Origin: Bacillota bacterium
GTDB taxonomy: Bacteria > Bacillota > Clostridia > Lachnospirales > Lachnospiraceae
DNA: 39,817 nt
Direction of reading: 5' to 3'
Assembly: GCA_023460575.1 (NCBI GenBank)
Contig: JAEWPQ010000277.1
Coordinates: forward strand, 1 to 39,817
The position numbers and the translations under genes are program-made. A model generated the notes under the pieces. It did not search any database, was not told the DNA's origin, and saw nothing but the letters and a program-made list of their open reading frames with translations. Below, one piece after another: positions 16,733 through 26,407 of this stretch (its first letter is position 1; each line of letters opens with the position of its first letter).

Positions 16733-17989
16733 TCATTTATTTTTATAAACATAAGAAAAACTTTCCAGAAAACGATAGAGAGTGATACTCATAGTCCCTT
16801 CGCCTGTGGACCAGCTTATGTTTTTAACTATGTATTGAATGGTTACATGATTGTATCTTGGTGTATATTCAATTTTGGTATTGACCTCCAGCCAGGGTAT
16901 TACCAGGGAAGTCAGTTGTATGGTGTCTTTCATGGCAGTGGACTGGTAGGTCAGATATTGTGCCTGATTATAACAGGCAGCATCGTCGCTTAAGGTATTG
17001 AAGTCCAGGGATTGGCGGATTTCGTAACCTAAGTTTGTTACTGAAAATGGACAGTCTTTGGATCTTTCCACATATTTCCCATAGCACTGGAACTGTCCCA
17101 GTAGGAAAAGAGCTCCAGGTACTGTACTTAAATCAGTAAGTCTCCGATATCGGAAGACATAGACAGTGTCTTTTTTCAAAGCACCTGCTTTTAAGGGGTT
17201 ACCATCGCCATCGTAAATAGGAATAGCGGTAGAAAAGCTGTTTATAGTAAACATGGGAGCATCAGAATGTTCTTCAGTAACTCTAAAAGCAAGCTGGGTT
17301 AAATTATCTACATCCTGCCATGAGTTACAGCAATCATAATGTACATCATAAACCTGATTTTTATAGGTTGAGGTATCTGCATACCGGTCCTTATTTTCTA
17401 ATTCAAGCACTTTTCCCCATACCTCAGTTACATTGTAAATCTCATCAAATTTTACATCCGTATCTTCGCTTATAATAAGACTCTCAAGAAGTGAGTCGTT
17501 GATTGCTACTGGCTCATCCAGGCAGGTAGGGATTTTTCGCCAGATAAAGGTCCCGTCTGCATCAAAATAAAATTCCCAGGAATCATAAAGATCCCGGATC
17601 TTTGTCCAGATATCTGCATAGGTTGCTCCGGTTTCAAAGGTCAGGTCATAGGGAACTGGCTTTTTAATATCTTCGATAATATAGTTTTCAATTCCTGCGT
17701 CTTTTACTATTGCAAGGACTGAGGAACGGATATCCTCTCCTGCAGGAATGGTAAGTGACTGGGATGCAAAGGCAGGCGGATTGTTGGAAGTACCATATCC
17801 CCCCATGTGTCCGTTTAATGTTCCATCATACAGGGCCATTAAGTCCGCGCAGGTAACAGAAAGTCTTTTCTCCTGTAAGGAAAAAGTATACTTCATGCTC
17901 ACATAACAGAAGACTCCAAGAAGATACCATGTGATTTCACTGGTTCGCAGTGATTTCACGCCATAGTAGACACGGACACGTTTGTCCAT
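16733..17989 (-). CDS. Tail hub/baseplate-like protein (DUF5048-like), 3' frame
   Basis: 418 residues as read from the ATG at 17989. It appears to be the main part of a protein whose first ~76 residues lie in the preceding frame (17956-18222). Shifting by -1 on the A7 run at 18001-17995 joins KTKK to IWMDKRVRVYYGVK and gives about 496 residues. From memory this matches phage DUF5048 proteins, where a short N-terminal domain runs straight into the W(L/M)DK..RVY.G.K stretch. The body (CADLMALYDGTLNGHMGG, SWEFYFDADGTFIWRK) is typical of tail proteins with hub-like beta domains. Whether the 418-residue form is also made alone is unknown; the ATG has no obvious ribosome site. Confidence 0.75.
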   Translation of the reverse strand: MDKRVRVYYGVKSLRTSEITWYLLGVFCYVSMKYTFSLQEKRLSVTCADLMALYDGTLNGHMGGYGTSNNPPAFASQSLTIPAGEDIRSSVLAIVKDAGIENYIIEDIKKPVPYDLTFETGATYADIWTKIRDLYDSWEFYFDADGTFIWRKIPTCLDEPVAINDSLLESLIISEDTDVKFDEIYNVTEVWGKVLELENKDRYADTSTYKNQVYDVHYDCCNSWQDVDNLTQLAFRVTEEHSDAPMFTINSFSTAIPIYDGDGNPLKAGALKKDTVYVFRYRRLTDLSTVPGALFLLGQFQCYGKYVERSKDCPFSVTNLGYEIRQSLDFNTLSDDAACYNQAQYLTYQSTAMKDTIQLTSLVIPWLEVNTKIEYTPRYNHVTIQYIVKNISWSTGEGTMSITLYRFLESFSYVYKNK

Positions 17990-18222
17990 CCAGATTTTTT
18001 TGTCTTTTCCAATGGCAAAGAGGAATTTAAAACAATTAAGTCAAAGCTGTAACTCCTCCGTTGTATGGATTCATTATCCTGGCTATAGCTGTCTGAAATG
18101 ATCTGGCCTTCCAGGGAGTCAAGGATTTTATAGGAGGAATTAAGCAGCTCTGCTTTTAGGAAGATTTCCTGGGTTCCCTGTTTTAACAGGCTGATATCTG
18201 ATTGTGTTACTTGATATTCCAT
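17956..18222 (-). CDS. Tail hub/baseplate-like protein (DUF5048-like), 5' frame
   Basis: 88 residues beginning MEYQVTQSDISLLKQGTQEI. They form the N-terminal domain that in related phage proteins is fused to the product of the next frame. After codon 76 this frame ends in a non-homologous tail (SGWTNVSVSTMA) and a TGA at 17958-17956, 34 bp inside the next frame. It starts 8 bp after the upstream gene. The short product could be functional alone, the product of an unshifted ribosome, or the result of a frame-breaking indel. Confidence 0.7.
   Translation of the reverse strand: MEYQVTQSDISLLKQGTQEIFLKAELLNSSYKILDSLEGQIISDSYSQDNESIQRRSYSFDLIVLNSSLPLEKTKKSGWTNVSVSTMA
17995..18001 (-). other. Candidate -1 ribosomal frameshift site (A_AAA_AAA)
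   Basis: The minus strand reads ACA AAA AAA TCT in the first frame, a canonical X_XXY_YYZ heptamer of seven A. Slipping by -1 gives AAA AAA ATC TGG ATG GAC and enters the long downstream frame. The same homopolymer is also a hot spot for sequencing errors and transcriptional slippage. Confidence 0.5.
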
Positions 18223-18230
18223 AATTTCAC

Positions 18231-19124
18231 CTACCTGTCAAAGTCAGCGTTAATAAAGCCGTTGTCGTACAAATCACCGGGATCATAAGCACTGCCGCAT
18301 TCTGCAACACTAAACTTGGTAATTACGTGTTCATAGTGGTCAGATTCTTCCGTAATATCCCCGCTGGTAACAGCCAACATATAAACATTTCCAAGAAAAT
18401 CCTTCAGGATTTTGGGCTTGCCGTTTGTAAGAAAATCATAAATACCATTCCTGTAATCCCAGGAGGTATGAGTCTGCCAGCCATCTTCTTTTAATTCAAT
18501 AAAGGTACAGGAAATATCTCCTGTGTAATAACGGATTCGTCCGCCTTTTAATATCACCGGTTTTTCACGGCCCAAAAGTTCAATCAGACTGGTTTTCTGA
18601 GTCAGTTTCTTATCAAACCCTGTATCCAGGATCATGGGATAAGATATATCCTTTTCACAAATGAAATAAGAGTCAAAGAAGGACTCAATCCGGTTTGTAA
18701 TATAGCTGTTTTCGCCGCCTGAAATGACTGGAACATAGGCATATTCCACGGTGCCCACAGGCTCATAATAGTCCATCAGCTCAATTTTAAAATCATCATT
18801 GGAAGTAATGGATTTTTCATAAATGGTTTTAAACTTTTTATCGCCCTTCACTTTCTTTTTTATCCGGATAGACTCCACAATACTTTCTGTGAAACTGACG
18901 TTTCCGCCATATAAATTATCCTGGAACAGGGCGTGCAGTCTGGTATCAAATCCCCAGACATCAGGAATTTTATAATCCTTCTCTGCCAGGGAGACTACAT
19001 TTACAGTGGAGTAGATCTCATCAAATACCGCATTTGCAATGGTTAAATCGGTTACATCTGACGAGGCTGCAAAGGACGAGGTCAGGGATTCTTTACTTGA
19101 AGCAAATGTACTTCCAAGAAACAT
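18231..19124 (-). CDS. Distal-tail-like structural protein
   Basis: 297-residue, beta-rich protein in the position where siphoviruses encode the distal tail protein or hub, between the tape measure block and the DUF5048-like protein. An Ser/Ala-rich head (MFLGSTFASSKESLTSSF) is followed by a strand-rich body. The C-terminal part includes the segment SCTFIELKEDGWQTHTSWDY and ends in ITKFSVAECGSAYDPGDLY, which fits a ring-forming tail-tip component. There is no clear sequence match I can name. It is tightly packed: 4 bp after the upstream gene and 8 bp before the next. The role comes from gene order. Confidence 0.7.
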   Translation of the reverse strand: MFLGSTFASSKESLTSSFAASSDVTDLTIANAVFDEIYSTVNVVSLAEKDYKIPDVWGFDTRLHALFQDNLYGGNVSFTESIVESIRIKKKVKGDKKFKTIYEKSITSNDDFKIELMDYYEPVGTVEYAYVPVISGGENSYITNRIESFFDSYFICEKDISYPMILDTGFDKKLTQKTSLIELLGREKPVILKGGRIRYYTGDISCTFIELKEDGWQTHTSWDYRNGIYDFLTNGKPKILKDFLGNVYMLAVTSGDITEESDHYEHVITKFSVAECGSAYDPGDLYDNGFINADFDR

Positions 19125-19128
19125 TGGA

Positions 19129-20196
19129 TCACCGCCTTTCTGTTTGGTTTACCAGACTGGCATTTATTTCATAAGCACTGCCAATCCGGTTTAAGCATAA
19201 TAAAAATTGCTGGTCTGCACCGGGGAGAGTCACATAGTTGCTGAACAGAATATATTTAATCCCTGATGTTTCCGCCTCGAGTTCAAAAAAAGCTTTTTCT
19301 CCGTTAGAATCCGATAAAGCCCCTTCCCGGTAGTAAATGTTTACATAAGATTGTCTGCCATCGGTAAAACGAATAATTCTGGCGTTACGGTCAGGCTTAT
19401 TAAAAAGGAAAGCCTTGGTAAAATCACCTTTTACTTCAAAACCTATATCATAGGTAACGGAATTGTTTCTTAAATCCGCGTACTCGTGATCTATATAGGT
19501 AACTTCTTTTTCCGGTATGCCAATGGTTGAAGTAATGTTGCTTTTAATTTCAATGGCACCAAGCTCTGACCGGTTATTTAATTCTAACGGATTAAATATC
19601 TGGGCTTCTGTATAAGATACGGTAAATAAAATGTAGCCTGTATCTAAAGTCATGTTATGAAGTGTTTTTCCAGTTGCCCGTATGTAGTACTGTTTCGCAT
19701 TTTCAAGGCCAGAAATCAGATAAGAAAGACTGTCGGTATTATACAGATTACCGGAAGTTAAAAGTTCTGTTTTCTGATAGGTGTAAAGGGTAATTGAATA
19801 GTAATCCAAAAGCTCATTCTCTGCCTGCGCATAGGTTAGCTCTGTTTGATAGGCTGATGTTTTTATAATATCTCCAGGTTTAATGGACAGGTGAAACTGA
19901 GGTGTCTGATAACAATAAAATGGGGTACCGATGCTTGGAAAACTGGATTCCGTTCCATCAACATCTATTACTGAAAGATAGGCTACATAGTAGCCTCCAT
20001 TTTTTAGGGCTGAATCGGGTGGAAGGAGGTAGCTCTGTTTCATGGTACTTATGGTCTGATCATAAACCACGTTTCCAACAGCATTGTCCTTAATCATACA
20101 GCGTACTTTAAATATCTGGTTTCCCTGCCATGTGAAGTTGATATTGGTTCCAATTGACGAATCAAAAGGTTCTATTGGGTGAATGATTGCATGCAT
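19129..20196 (-). CDS. Tail protein with fibronectin-III-like and beta-sandwich domains
   Basis: 355 residues with three apparent parts. Residues 1-95 look like a fibronectin type III fold (INFTWQGNQIFKVRCMI ... YYVAYLSVIDVDGTES). A second similar unit covers about 96-205 (YQTELTYAQ ... YYIRATGKTL). The C-terminal ~150 residues form another beta-sandwich (AKAFLFNKPDRNARIIRF). Such Ig/FnIII-type repeats are common on phage tail surfaces and bind carbohydrates weakly. No catalytic motif was seen. It lies between the small OB-like protein and the distal-tail-like protein. The family is not recognised beyond the fold impression. Confidence 0.7.
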   Translation of the reverse strand: MHAIIHPIEPFDSSIGTNINFTWQGNQIFKVRCMIKDNAVGNVVYDQTISTMKQSYLLPPDSALKNGGYYVAYLSVIDVDGTESSFPSIGTPFYCYQTPQFHLSIKPGDIIKTSAYQTELTYAQAENELLDYYSITLYTYQKTELLTSGNLYNTDSLSYLISGLENAKQYYIRATGKTLHNMTLDTGYILFTVSYTEAQIFNPLELNNRSELGAIEIKSNITSTIGIPEKEVTYIDHEYADLRNNSVTYDIGFEVKGDFTKAFLFNKPDRNARIIRFTDGRQSYVNIYYREGALSDSNGEKAFFELEAETSGIKYILFSNYVTLPGADQQFLLCLNRIGSAYEINASLVNQTERR

Positions 20197-20231
20197 ATTA
20201 GGCTCCTTTTCTTTGATGCAAATGCAGTTTT

Positions 20232-20504
20232 TTATTTTAATTCAGATATCTGGATATACAAAGAATTCCAGTCATTGCAGGGAGCGCATACCCATACGGC
20301 ATCATTGAGACTTACCTGATTGCTGCATCTGGCAGTATAAGTTTTGTTCTTATAAGAGATGGTACATTTGCCATCTTTTGCCACACCAGTAACCTGAGCA
20401 CGAAATGTCCGGTCAAATTTCAGATTTTCAGATGCGGCTGTAACGAGATAGTTGATGTCTTCGGCAAGTTTTTTATATACATCCTGTAAATTCACTGGTA
20501 TCAC
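20232..20504 (-). CDS. Small OB-fold-like tail protein
   Basis: 90 residues directly after the tape measure gene. A helical N-terminus (MIPVNLQDVYKKLAEDINYL) is followed by a compact five-strand pattern (RTFRAQVTGV, GKCTISYKNKTYTARC, VWVCAPCNDWNSLYIQ) resembling an OB-like barrel. OB-type domains occur in phage tail hubs (for example the N-terminal part of T4 gp5), which suits its position before the hub genes. Its two cysteines in the WVCAPCNDW segment are notable. AAGGAAGG lies upstream of the ATG. Confidence 0.7.
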   Translation of the reverse strand: MIPVNLQDVYKKLAEDINYLVTAASENLKFDRTFRAQVTGVAKDGKCTISYKNKTYTARCSNQVSLNDAVWVCAPCNDWNSLYIQISELK

Positions 20505-20527
20505 CTTCCTTTCATGAGTTCATGGCT

Positions 20528-23500
20528 TTAGCGTTTCCCTGCCTGCTGAATGATAGCGCTTTTTAGTCCGCCGTTAAGAATTCCTTTCGCCAGTTCATCA
20601 GGATTGCTGCATTCATTAATCAGAATATTTCCAAATTCAAAATTAGTAATTGTCTTGCCGGTCTTAGTAGCAGAGTCGGTTATAAATGTACTGGACCCAG
20701 GAGTAAAATTCCAGGCTGTCTCTAAATTAGATAAAAGCATATCCTGCTGGTCTGTATTGAAGACAGCTTCATTACTGTGCAGAATGGAAGCAAATTCATC
20801 AGGATCCATGGGTTTCAGACCTAACAGTTTCATCTTGGTTTCCCTGGCAGAAGCGGAAGTTGCGCCGACCAGCCCTTTGGAAATTCCATCTTTACGTGTA
20901 TCACCAGGACCGCCGCTTACATAATCTCCTCCCATATAAGGTTCACCATCTGAGTGCCCGGAATCCTCCTCCTCATCTCTGTCTTCCGATGACTCTAAAT
21001 TGTCACGGACATCTTTTAAGACACGAAGCATGGAGGCAACATTATCTGTTAGCTGTTGCCAGCTTGATGTATATTCTGATATAGTGCCATAATTTTTGTT
21101 ATATTGCTCGAATGATTTTATAAGTTCTGATGCGGAGTCTTGTAATCCCTGTCTGAATCCGGCAAGAATACTTAATCCGTCCGCATTTGTGCCCTTTATA
21201 GAGGCGTAGTAATCATACAGATTCTGTAGATTTTCTGATGAGGACATTTTCTGATTCAGCTGAGATAGTAAATTATTAATTCCAGTCAATGCCTGATTGT
21301 AGGTTAATGTACCTTCTTTATAGGAGGTAATGTAATTTTCCAAAAGGGCATAAATCTTCTCTGTACTTTCAATCTGATCATTATAAGCGCTAATCTGCTG
21401 GGTAATTCCAGTATAAAGACCATTTAAATTTTGGTAGAGACTATCATCCTTTCCGGAGAGTATTTTATCCTTCCAGCCAGTGCCCAGAATCTCATCGGCT
21501 TTGGCTTCGTTTTGAGCCTGTGTGATTTTGGCGCTAATTTCAGACCATTTGTCCGATATTTTTTGAAGGGAGTCTATTTGATCCTGGTAAGTATTATTTA
21601 ATCCGTCCAGAGTTTCCTGAAGGGAATCCATCTGAGCCTGAATTTCATTGGTTTCTAACTCGAATTTGGCATCCTGCACAGCTTCCTTTGCAGCCCGCAG
21701 TTTATCCGCATCCTGTTCATAGACAACTTCTCCGTTACGAATGACCTTTTCTGTTGCCTGCTGATTTGCTTTCTGCAAATCGTAGAGAGATTGTTCGTAT
21801 TTTTGTTGAAGTTTGAGTTTGTCGTTTTGTTTATTAAGTAAATCTAATTTGTCCTGTAGTGATTTTTTAGATGCCTCATATTCTTCGTTTACTGCATCTT
21901 TTTGTTTGTTTATGGAAGCAATTTGTTCATTAATGGCACCAGTTACGGCATTGATTGCAGTATCATAGTCGCTTCTTAAGGCTTCCAGACCGTCGGAAAT
22001 TTTTTGCAGATCAGAAGAGGCGGCAGAGAGTTTGTCTAAGGGCATTTTCAACAGTTCTTCGTTCCATTTATGAAGATTTTGTACCATGGTAGACATTTCT
22101 GAATTTACGTTCTGCAGCTTGCTGTAAAGCTCATTCCAATTGTCAGACCCGGCTTCATAATTGTTCATGGCTCTTTCAATCAAATCCCCTTGTTCCTTAA
22201 ACTGATCAGATAGTGTAAGTCCGTTTGAAATCAGCCCCTGGTAATAACCGGAGTCAGCCTTTTTGCCGGAAGATTCCATTTCGCCTGACCAGTTTTCCAT
22301 AGCAGTCTGGATATCCTTATACATACTGCCCACTGTTTCCAGGTGTTCAATCGGAAGCTTTATGAGTTGGAAGTTATATTCTTCCTGAGTCTTTTTTAAG
22401 TCATACAGAGACGACTCAGTTTTGTTTATTTCCTCTTTTAGCTTGAAATAGGACTCTGAGTTCTCAGAATTCAAGCCCTGATTCATCATGTCCTGCAGTT
22501 CTTTTCGCTTATTGGCAAGAATCTCATTCGTGACGAACTCTTCCTGGCCGGATAAATTAATCAGCTTTTTATAAAGGGCTGAATCTATAACTTCACCAGA
22601 AGATTTTATGTAAGCAATTTGTTTTTCAATGAGAGAGCTGGAATTTCTGATTTGTTCATTTTCCGCCTCCAGTGCCGCTGAACGATTTTCGTAGCTGGCC
22701 ATAAAGTCCTCAGTGTAGGCTTTATTCAGTTCATTGATTTTATTTTTTGAGGCTGTGAGTTTGTCATAGGCAGAAATTGCGTTATTAATTGCCTCTGCTT
22801 CTTTTCCGGAGAACTGCTCAACAGATAAGCTGCCGTTTTCAATTTTATATCTGTATTCAGGGTTTATGGAAGCCACTGTATCCTCATACTGCTTTTGGTA
22901 TTGGGCTGTAATTTCCTTTTGCTTTTCCAGAGAGAGTTTGTCTGCATCGACCAGCTGGTCAAGAAGGCTCTGTTTGGAAGCAGACCAGGTCCCTCCCTGT
23001 ATGGTTTTATACAATTCATCCATTGACATACCGGACTTCTCAGCCATTTCTTTCAGCTCATTTAGCTGCTCTATGGAAGGTGCCGTTGTGGAATTAAGTA
23101 TATCTTTTGCGTGGTTGAAATCCGTTTCAGAGACACCAAGATAATCAATATTGCTGTTTGATGCCGCGTCTTTTAATCTGCTTCGGGTTTCGTCCAGTAG
23201 TTTTTCTTCCCGTTCGATCCAGTTGATTTCTTGAGGCTGTTCAGAAATAGATTTGCTACTGCCAGTATTCTTTTTTTGCAATGTTAATGGAATTTGTGGA
23301 GGTATTATTAGATCTTCAGCTGCTTGGTTCACCCGTCCTGAATTATCATTGTACTGTTGTGCGTTTTCTTCTATTTTTTTATATTTTTCCTCAGAAATAT
23401 ATTTTTTATTTTCTTCGTTAACGGAAAACTTATTGTCGTCGGCTGGCTTATAAACATCGTTAAACATTTTCTCTTTTGTGGCTTCATTCCAATTGGAGAT

Positions 23501-26359
23501 ACCCATAATTTCATAAAAATTATTTTTAAAATTACTTTTTATTCCCCTTTTAGCATCAACCAGAGAATTCCAGTTTTTTAGATCATCTCCATAAGCCTTA
23601 GCCAAATCTGCAAATAAATCCTGATTACGTTCACGAACTGTTGAGTAAAATGCTTCATCATTTTCTAATTTTAATAAAATATTTAAGCGGTAAACTTCTG
23701 CGTCATTATTATAAGAGTCCTGAAGTTTCTTCATAAGATCATCAAAAGGAAGAGCACCTTGATAAAATTCCATAACAGCACCGGTCAAGTCAGGAAATTT
23801 TTGTGAAATAGATTTTAAAGCATTAGATCCGATTTTTCCTGTCTCATTGAATTCCTGGTTAACAGATCCTATGAGCTGTGCGGTATTCTCCATTTCTGAA
23901 ACTAAATCAGAACTTGTAACATAGTCTTTGGAGAAATCTTTTAATCCATTAACAGCATTCTCTGCGCTGACTCCGGTTTCTTTCATAATATTATTCAAGT
24001 CTTCAAATGAAGAAATTGAGTTTTGATTCAAGTCACCGGAATTTAAGAAGTTTATGTATTCTTCAAGCTTGCCTGCACTTAGCTCAGATAATGCGTTTTT
24101 AAAATTCTCATTTTTCTGTTTGCCGATTTCCTCCTCAAATTCTAAGTTGAAGGCAGAAATAAAATCTTCTGGTGACATATCACTTTTTACTAATAAATTT
24201 GCTTTAATGTCTGCTGTGGTAAGCCCACCATCAGCTGCCTGCTTGATCAATTCATCAATCTGACTTTTGTCGGCATCTAAATCCAGACTTACTTTTAACG
24301 GAACGACTGGTTCTGATGAACTAAATTCCTGGGTAAAATCATCCAAACTTTGTTGTGCCTGATTAATTAAGTCTTTATTTTTATCAGGGTCAAGGGCGGC
24401 GAGGTTTTCTTGTATTTCGGGCACTGATTTCTTAATATCGTTTTTCAACTTTTCCAACTCAGTTTCAATGTCGGATTTCTGCATGCCCAGTGACGCAAGT
24501 TTTTGGTAGTCTTTAGTAGATTTTTGATCAGAATTATCCAGCTGAGTTTTTTGTTTGATCACATCTTCATACAAACGCTCTAATTCCTGATAATCAGCAA
24601 GTTCATCCTTTAGCCGATCTAAAGGGGTTGAATTTTTATTTCGCATATCTGGTGATTTGTATGCTTCCATAGTATCATCAGGTAAATAAACATCATCCAT
24701 CCCTTTAAACTTTTTATAGCTTTGTTTAGAGTTAAAATAATCCTCTGATTTCTTATTAGAGTCTACCGCTGCAATATTTTCAATAGCCTTCTTAATTTTA
24801 AGCTGATTTTTCAACTCTTCGTTGGTTGCTGTCAGATTTTTTAATTCTTCCTGCTCTACAAGCGTAAGACTGTCTTTGGATTTTAATTCATTGATCCGCT
24901 GGCTGGTAGTCTGCAGCTTGCTGTTAAGTCCATCAACATCTGATTGAATGTCTGCCAGTTCCTGTTTAGCATTTGCAGCTGCCTCTGCAGCTATATCTGT
25001 TTGATGCTGCTGATTGTATATTGCTTTTCCAATGGCTTGGATTCCCATTGTAACTAATTGCATTCCAATGGCAGAAACTGCAGTAAATGCCAGATTCAGC
25101 ATGATGGTTTTAGCTCTTAACAGGTCTGTTTGTACTCCGGCCTCATTTAAGTGTTGTTGATAACCTTCTAATGAAGGAGGATCCTCATTTGTACAGGTAT
25201 CAAGGTAATTTCTTAAATTTTCGTGACTCTCTGCAATTGCAGAGGATAAGGAATTAAAGCCGTATTGCGACTTAATCAGCTTTTCTTCCAGTTCATCAAC
25301 CGATTTGGATATATCCTTAAAATCTGAGGCTGAATTCATTAACCCCTTTATATCAAAGGCTGAAGCTTCTGCTTTTGTTTCTGTACCATAGGTATTTTCT
25401 CTTTTTGATGTCACCTGTAGATCCACAGTTGCAGCGAGAGCAGGAGACGAGCTGATCTCTGCAATCTTTTGAGGGATCTGATTTAAATACTGATAAAGTG
25501 TTTCAACACTCAATATAGTTTGAAATAAAAAGGAACTGCTCCCGCTTGAATCCGGATTCATCAGGGAATAGACAAAACTATCCCATGCATTCTGCATAGA
25601 GACCAGCTTGTTTTCCCAGGTAATGGAGCTTTTCTCAAAAAGACTGTCCATGGACTGAAACACCTGTATTAACTGTTCTTCCTGACCGGATATGAAAACC
25701 TGACTGCTTTTTAATACAGAAAGAACCCCTTCCAGATACTCTTTGATACTTTTTCCATAGGTACCGGCTGCCTGAAGAGATGCTTCGCTTAATTTTCGGA
25801 CATCCTCCGAAGCAATACCACTAAGCTCAGAAATCTCATTAAATATCGAGGTGATTTCCCGGGAGGTTTCCATTGCCTGTCTGAATTTAATTATTCCGGA
25901 GACAGCCAGTTCAAACCCAGCTGTAACCATGGATAAATTCTTCTGTATACCACTGAGATCCATATGAAACTCATCTTGTTTCAGTTCTATCTTTGGTAAG
26001 ACGACATAGTGTTCCAATGTGTCAGTAATATTCTGAGCCACTTTTTTTGCAGCAAGTTTCATTCCCAGATTGTTAATTTTTATATCTTTGAGTGTAACAT
26101 TCCGCAGTGTACCATCTATTTCTTTTCTGATACTGCGGACGTCAACGGTAGTTTTCAGTTTAATTGCTTTTACTTTCTTTTCCAGCTCTTCAATGGAAGT
26201 ATCCAGTTCTTTTCTGCTTTCTCCCTTATAAAGAACTGCCATCAGATGAAGCTGACTGATGGTCTTTTCTAATGTTTTTATATCCTGATTGATTCGCTTT
26301 GTACTCTTTTCTTTTTCCAAAGCAGCTGTTAATTTAATCATAGAATCATTGTCTGCCAT
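20528..26359 (-). CDS. Phage tail tape measure protein
   Basis: 1943 residues, by far the longest gene. Tape measure proteins fill the tail tube and set its length, and their ends act in DNA or membrane passage. Evidence is the size, long coiled-coil stretches (about 455-560, 1420-1700), a hydrophobic segment at about 418-447 (LNLAFTAVSAIGMQLVTMGI) and position next to the tail tube gene. The C-terminal block is of the phage TMP type: a Gly/Asp-rich linker (GEPYMGGDYVSGGPGD), then a segment around ILHSNEAVFNTDQQDML. By the usual ~0.15 nm per residue rule it would measure a tail of roughly 290 nm. The frame is intact over its full length, which argues for selection. The start has AAGAGG upstream. 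Confidence 0.93.
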   Translation of the reverse strand: MADNDSMIKLTAALEKEKSTKRINQDIKTLEKTISQLHLMAVLYKGESRKELDTSIEELEKKVKAIKLKTTVDVRSIRKEIDGTLRNVTLKDIKINNLGMKLAAKKVAQNITDTLEHYVVLPKIELKQDEFHMDLSGIQKNLSMVTAGFELAVSGIIKFRQAMETSREITSIFNEISELSGIASEDVRKLSEASLQAAGTYGKSIKEYLEGVLSVLKSSQVFISGQEEQLIQVFQSMDSLFEKSSITWENKLVSMQNAWDSFVYSLMNPDSSGSSSFLFQTILSVETLYQYLNQIPQKIAEISSSPALAATVDLQVTSKRENTYGTETKAEASAFDIKGLMNSASDFKDISKSVDELEEKLIKSQYGFNSLSSAIAESHENLRNYLDTCTNEDPPSLEGYQQHLNEAGVQTDLLRAKTIMLNLAFTAVSAIGMQLVTMGIQAIGKAIYNQQHQTDIAAEAAANAKQELADIQSDVDGLNSKLQTTSQRINELKSKDSLTLVEQEELKNLTATNEELKNQLKIKKAIENIAAVDSNKKSEDYFNSKQSYKKFKGMDDVYLPDDTMEAYKSPDMRNKNSTPLDRLKDELADYQELERLYEDVIKQKTQLDNSDQKSTKDYQKLASLGMQKSDIETELEKLKNDIKKSVPEIQENLAALDPDKNKDLINQAQQSLDDFTQEFSSSEPVVPLKVSLDLDADKSQIDELIKQAADGGLTTADIKANLLVKSDMSPEDFISAFNLEFEEEIGKQKNENFKNALSELSAGKLEEYINFLNSGDLNQNSISSFEDLNNIMKETGVSAENAVNGLKDFSKDYVTSSDLVSEMENTAQLIGSVNQEFNETGKIGSNALKSISQKFPDLTGAVMEFYQGALPFDDLMKKLQDSYNNDAEVYRLNILLKLENDEAFYSTVRERNQDLFADLAKAYGDDLKNWNSLVDAKRGIKSNFKNNFYEIMGISNWNEATKEKMFNDVYKPADDNKFSVNEENKKYISEEKYKKIEENAQQYNDNSGRVNQAAEDLIIPPQIPLTLQKKNTGSSKSISEQPQEINWIEREEKLLDETRSRLKDAASNSNIDYLGVSETDFNHAKDILNSTTAPSIEQLNELKEMAEKSGMSMDELYKTIQGGTWSASKQSLLDQLVDADKLSLEKQKEITAQYQKQYEDTVASINPEYRYKIENGSLSVEQFSGKEAEAINNAISAYDKLTASKNKINELNKAYTEDFMASYENRSAALEAENEQIRNSSSLIEKQIAYIKSSGEVIDSALYKKLINLSGQEEFVTNEILANKRKELQDMMNQGLNSENSESYFKLKEEINKTESSLYDLKKTQEEYNFQLIKLPIEHLETVGSMYKDIQTAMENWSGEMESSGKKADSGYYQGLISNGLTLSDQFKEQGDLIERAMNNYEAGSDNWNELYSKLQNVNSEMSTMVQNLHKWNEELLKMPLDKLSAASSDLQKISDGLEALRSDYDTAINAVTGAINEQIASINKQKDAVNEEYEASKKSLQDKLDLLNKQNDKLKLQQKYEQSLYDLQKANQQATEKVIRNGEVVYEQDADKLRAAKEAVQDAKFELETNEIQAQMDSLQETLDGLNNTYQDQIDSLQKISDKWSEISAKITQAQNEAKADEILGTGWKDKILSGKDDSLYQNLNGLYTGITQQISAYNDQIESTEKIYALLENYITSYKEGTLTYNQALTGINNLLSQLNQKMSSSENLQNLYDYYASIKGTNADGLSILAGFRQGLQDSASELIKSFEQYNKNYGTISEYTSSWQQLTDNVASMLRVLKDVRDNLESSEDRDEEEDSGHSDGEPYMGGDYVSGGPGDTRKDGISKGLVGATSASARETKMKLLGLKPMDPDEFASILHSNEAVFNTDQQDMLLSNLETAWNFTPGSSTFITDSATKTGKTITNFEFGNILINECSNPDELAKGILNGGLKSAIIQQAGKR

Positions 26360-26407
26360 ATGTTATCCTCTTAATAGTTAGGTGGGAGATTTGGGGTTAC
26401 TCACGTA

